A DNA stretch of 52,479 nucleotides from Planctomycetaceae bacterium (GTDB taxonomy: Bacteria > Planctomycetota > SZUA-567). A model generated the notes under the pieces. The model was given only the letters and a program-made list of their open reading frames with translations. It was not told the origin of the DNA and searched no databases. Positions 52,422 to 52,479 of the stretch are shown piece after piece. The DNA lies in NCBI GenBank assembly GCA_021205245.1, contig JAJPXZ010000185.1:1-52479 (forward strand). Reading direction: 5' to 3'. How positions within the stretch are numbered: the stretch's first letter is position 1; the number at the start of each line of letters is the position of its first letter. A program made the position numbers and the translations under genes.

Positions 52422-52479
52422 ATGGACATTTTGCACGATTTGCAGAATATGATGGGCACTGGCGGAGGCGGTCTTGGGG
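52422..52479 (+). CDS. Start of a gene running off the window (partial)
   Basis: Nineteen codons are visible (MDILHDLQNMMGTGGGGLG...), starting at an ATG with AAGGGAG seven bases upstream. The product begins with a short amphipathic helix and a Met-Gly-rich loop. Too little is seen to name a family. Confidence 0.6.
   Translation, partial: MDILHDLQNMMGTGGGGLG

Overview
The window is about 52.5 kb of GC-rich bacterial chromosome carrying mostly housekeeping genes. I found no rRNA, tRNA, CRISPR array, insertion sequence or phage gene. The organism looks like a flagellated diderm: it has flagellar rod proteins FlgF and FlgG, a FliA-type sigma factor with an FlgM-like anti-sigma factor, an outer-membrane beta-barrel protein, an RfaY-like LPS kinase and an LPS-type gene set. 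The form of ribosomal protein S4 and of NusA (no linked rimP), together with a type III glutamine synthetase and FHA and PilZ proteins, makes me lean towards the Planctomycetota/PVC group. That is an inference from remembered family resemblance, not a search.

Layout. Positions 1-3.6 kb: a short-chain dehydrogenase, a possible small Cys-containing ORF, a gene-poor stretch with a G14 tract, and an Asp-rich protein. Positions 3.7-8 kb: lepA, diverging from a large FHA-domain protein. Positions 8-11 kb: a minus-strand operon rseC-like / ferredoxin:thioredoxin reductase catalytic chain / tgt, diverging from an NAD(P)HX epimerase with an unusual N-terminal extension. Positions 11-14.6 kb: an outer-membrane barrel protein, a putative TIM-barrel protein and a stand-alone rpsD. 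Positions 15-17 kb: fliA-like, flgM-like and PilZ genes. Positions 17.1-27 kb: a plus-strand block nusA-infB-ylxP-rbfA, then a GyrI-like protein, the cobalamin nucleotide-loop genes cobC-cobU-cobT-cobS, and an LPS-kinase-like gene. Positions 26.9-30.2 kb: a minus-strand operon rtcB / PD-(D/E)XK-like DUF2161 / M18 aminopeptidase.

Positions 30.3-48.7 kb hold the most striking part: eight consecutive minus-strand genes, glnA(type III)-gltB-amt::glnB-gltD-purF-carB-carA-tex. Ammonium uptake, glutamine and glutamate synthesis, and the two major glutamine-consuming entry points of purine and pyrimidine/arginine synthesis therefore sit side by side. The ammonium channel is fused to a complete PII domain whose T-loop lacks the modifiable Tyr51. 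A sigma54-type -24/-12 element with exact GG-N10-GC spacing lies upstream of glnA, with a perfect 26-nt palindrome about 150 bp further up.

Positions 48.9-52.5 kb: a glycosyltransferase-51-only PBP1C-like protein, flgG and flgF (preceded by a second, even better sigma54 element), a small zinc-ribbon protein with its terminator, and the first 19 codons of a gene that runs off the end. Intrinsic terminators or strong hairpins sit in several leaders and junctions (nusA leader, infB/ylxP, purF/carB, lepA leader, glnA/gltB), which suggests attenuation is used repeatedly here. Start codons were chosen mainly from Shine-Dalgarno sequences and family alignment from memory; no database search was possible.
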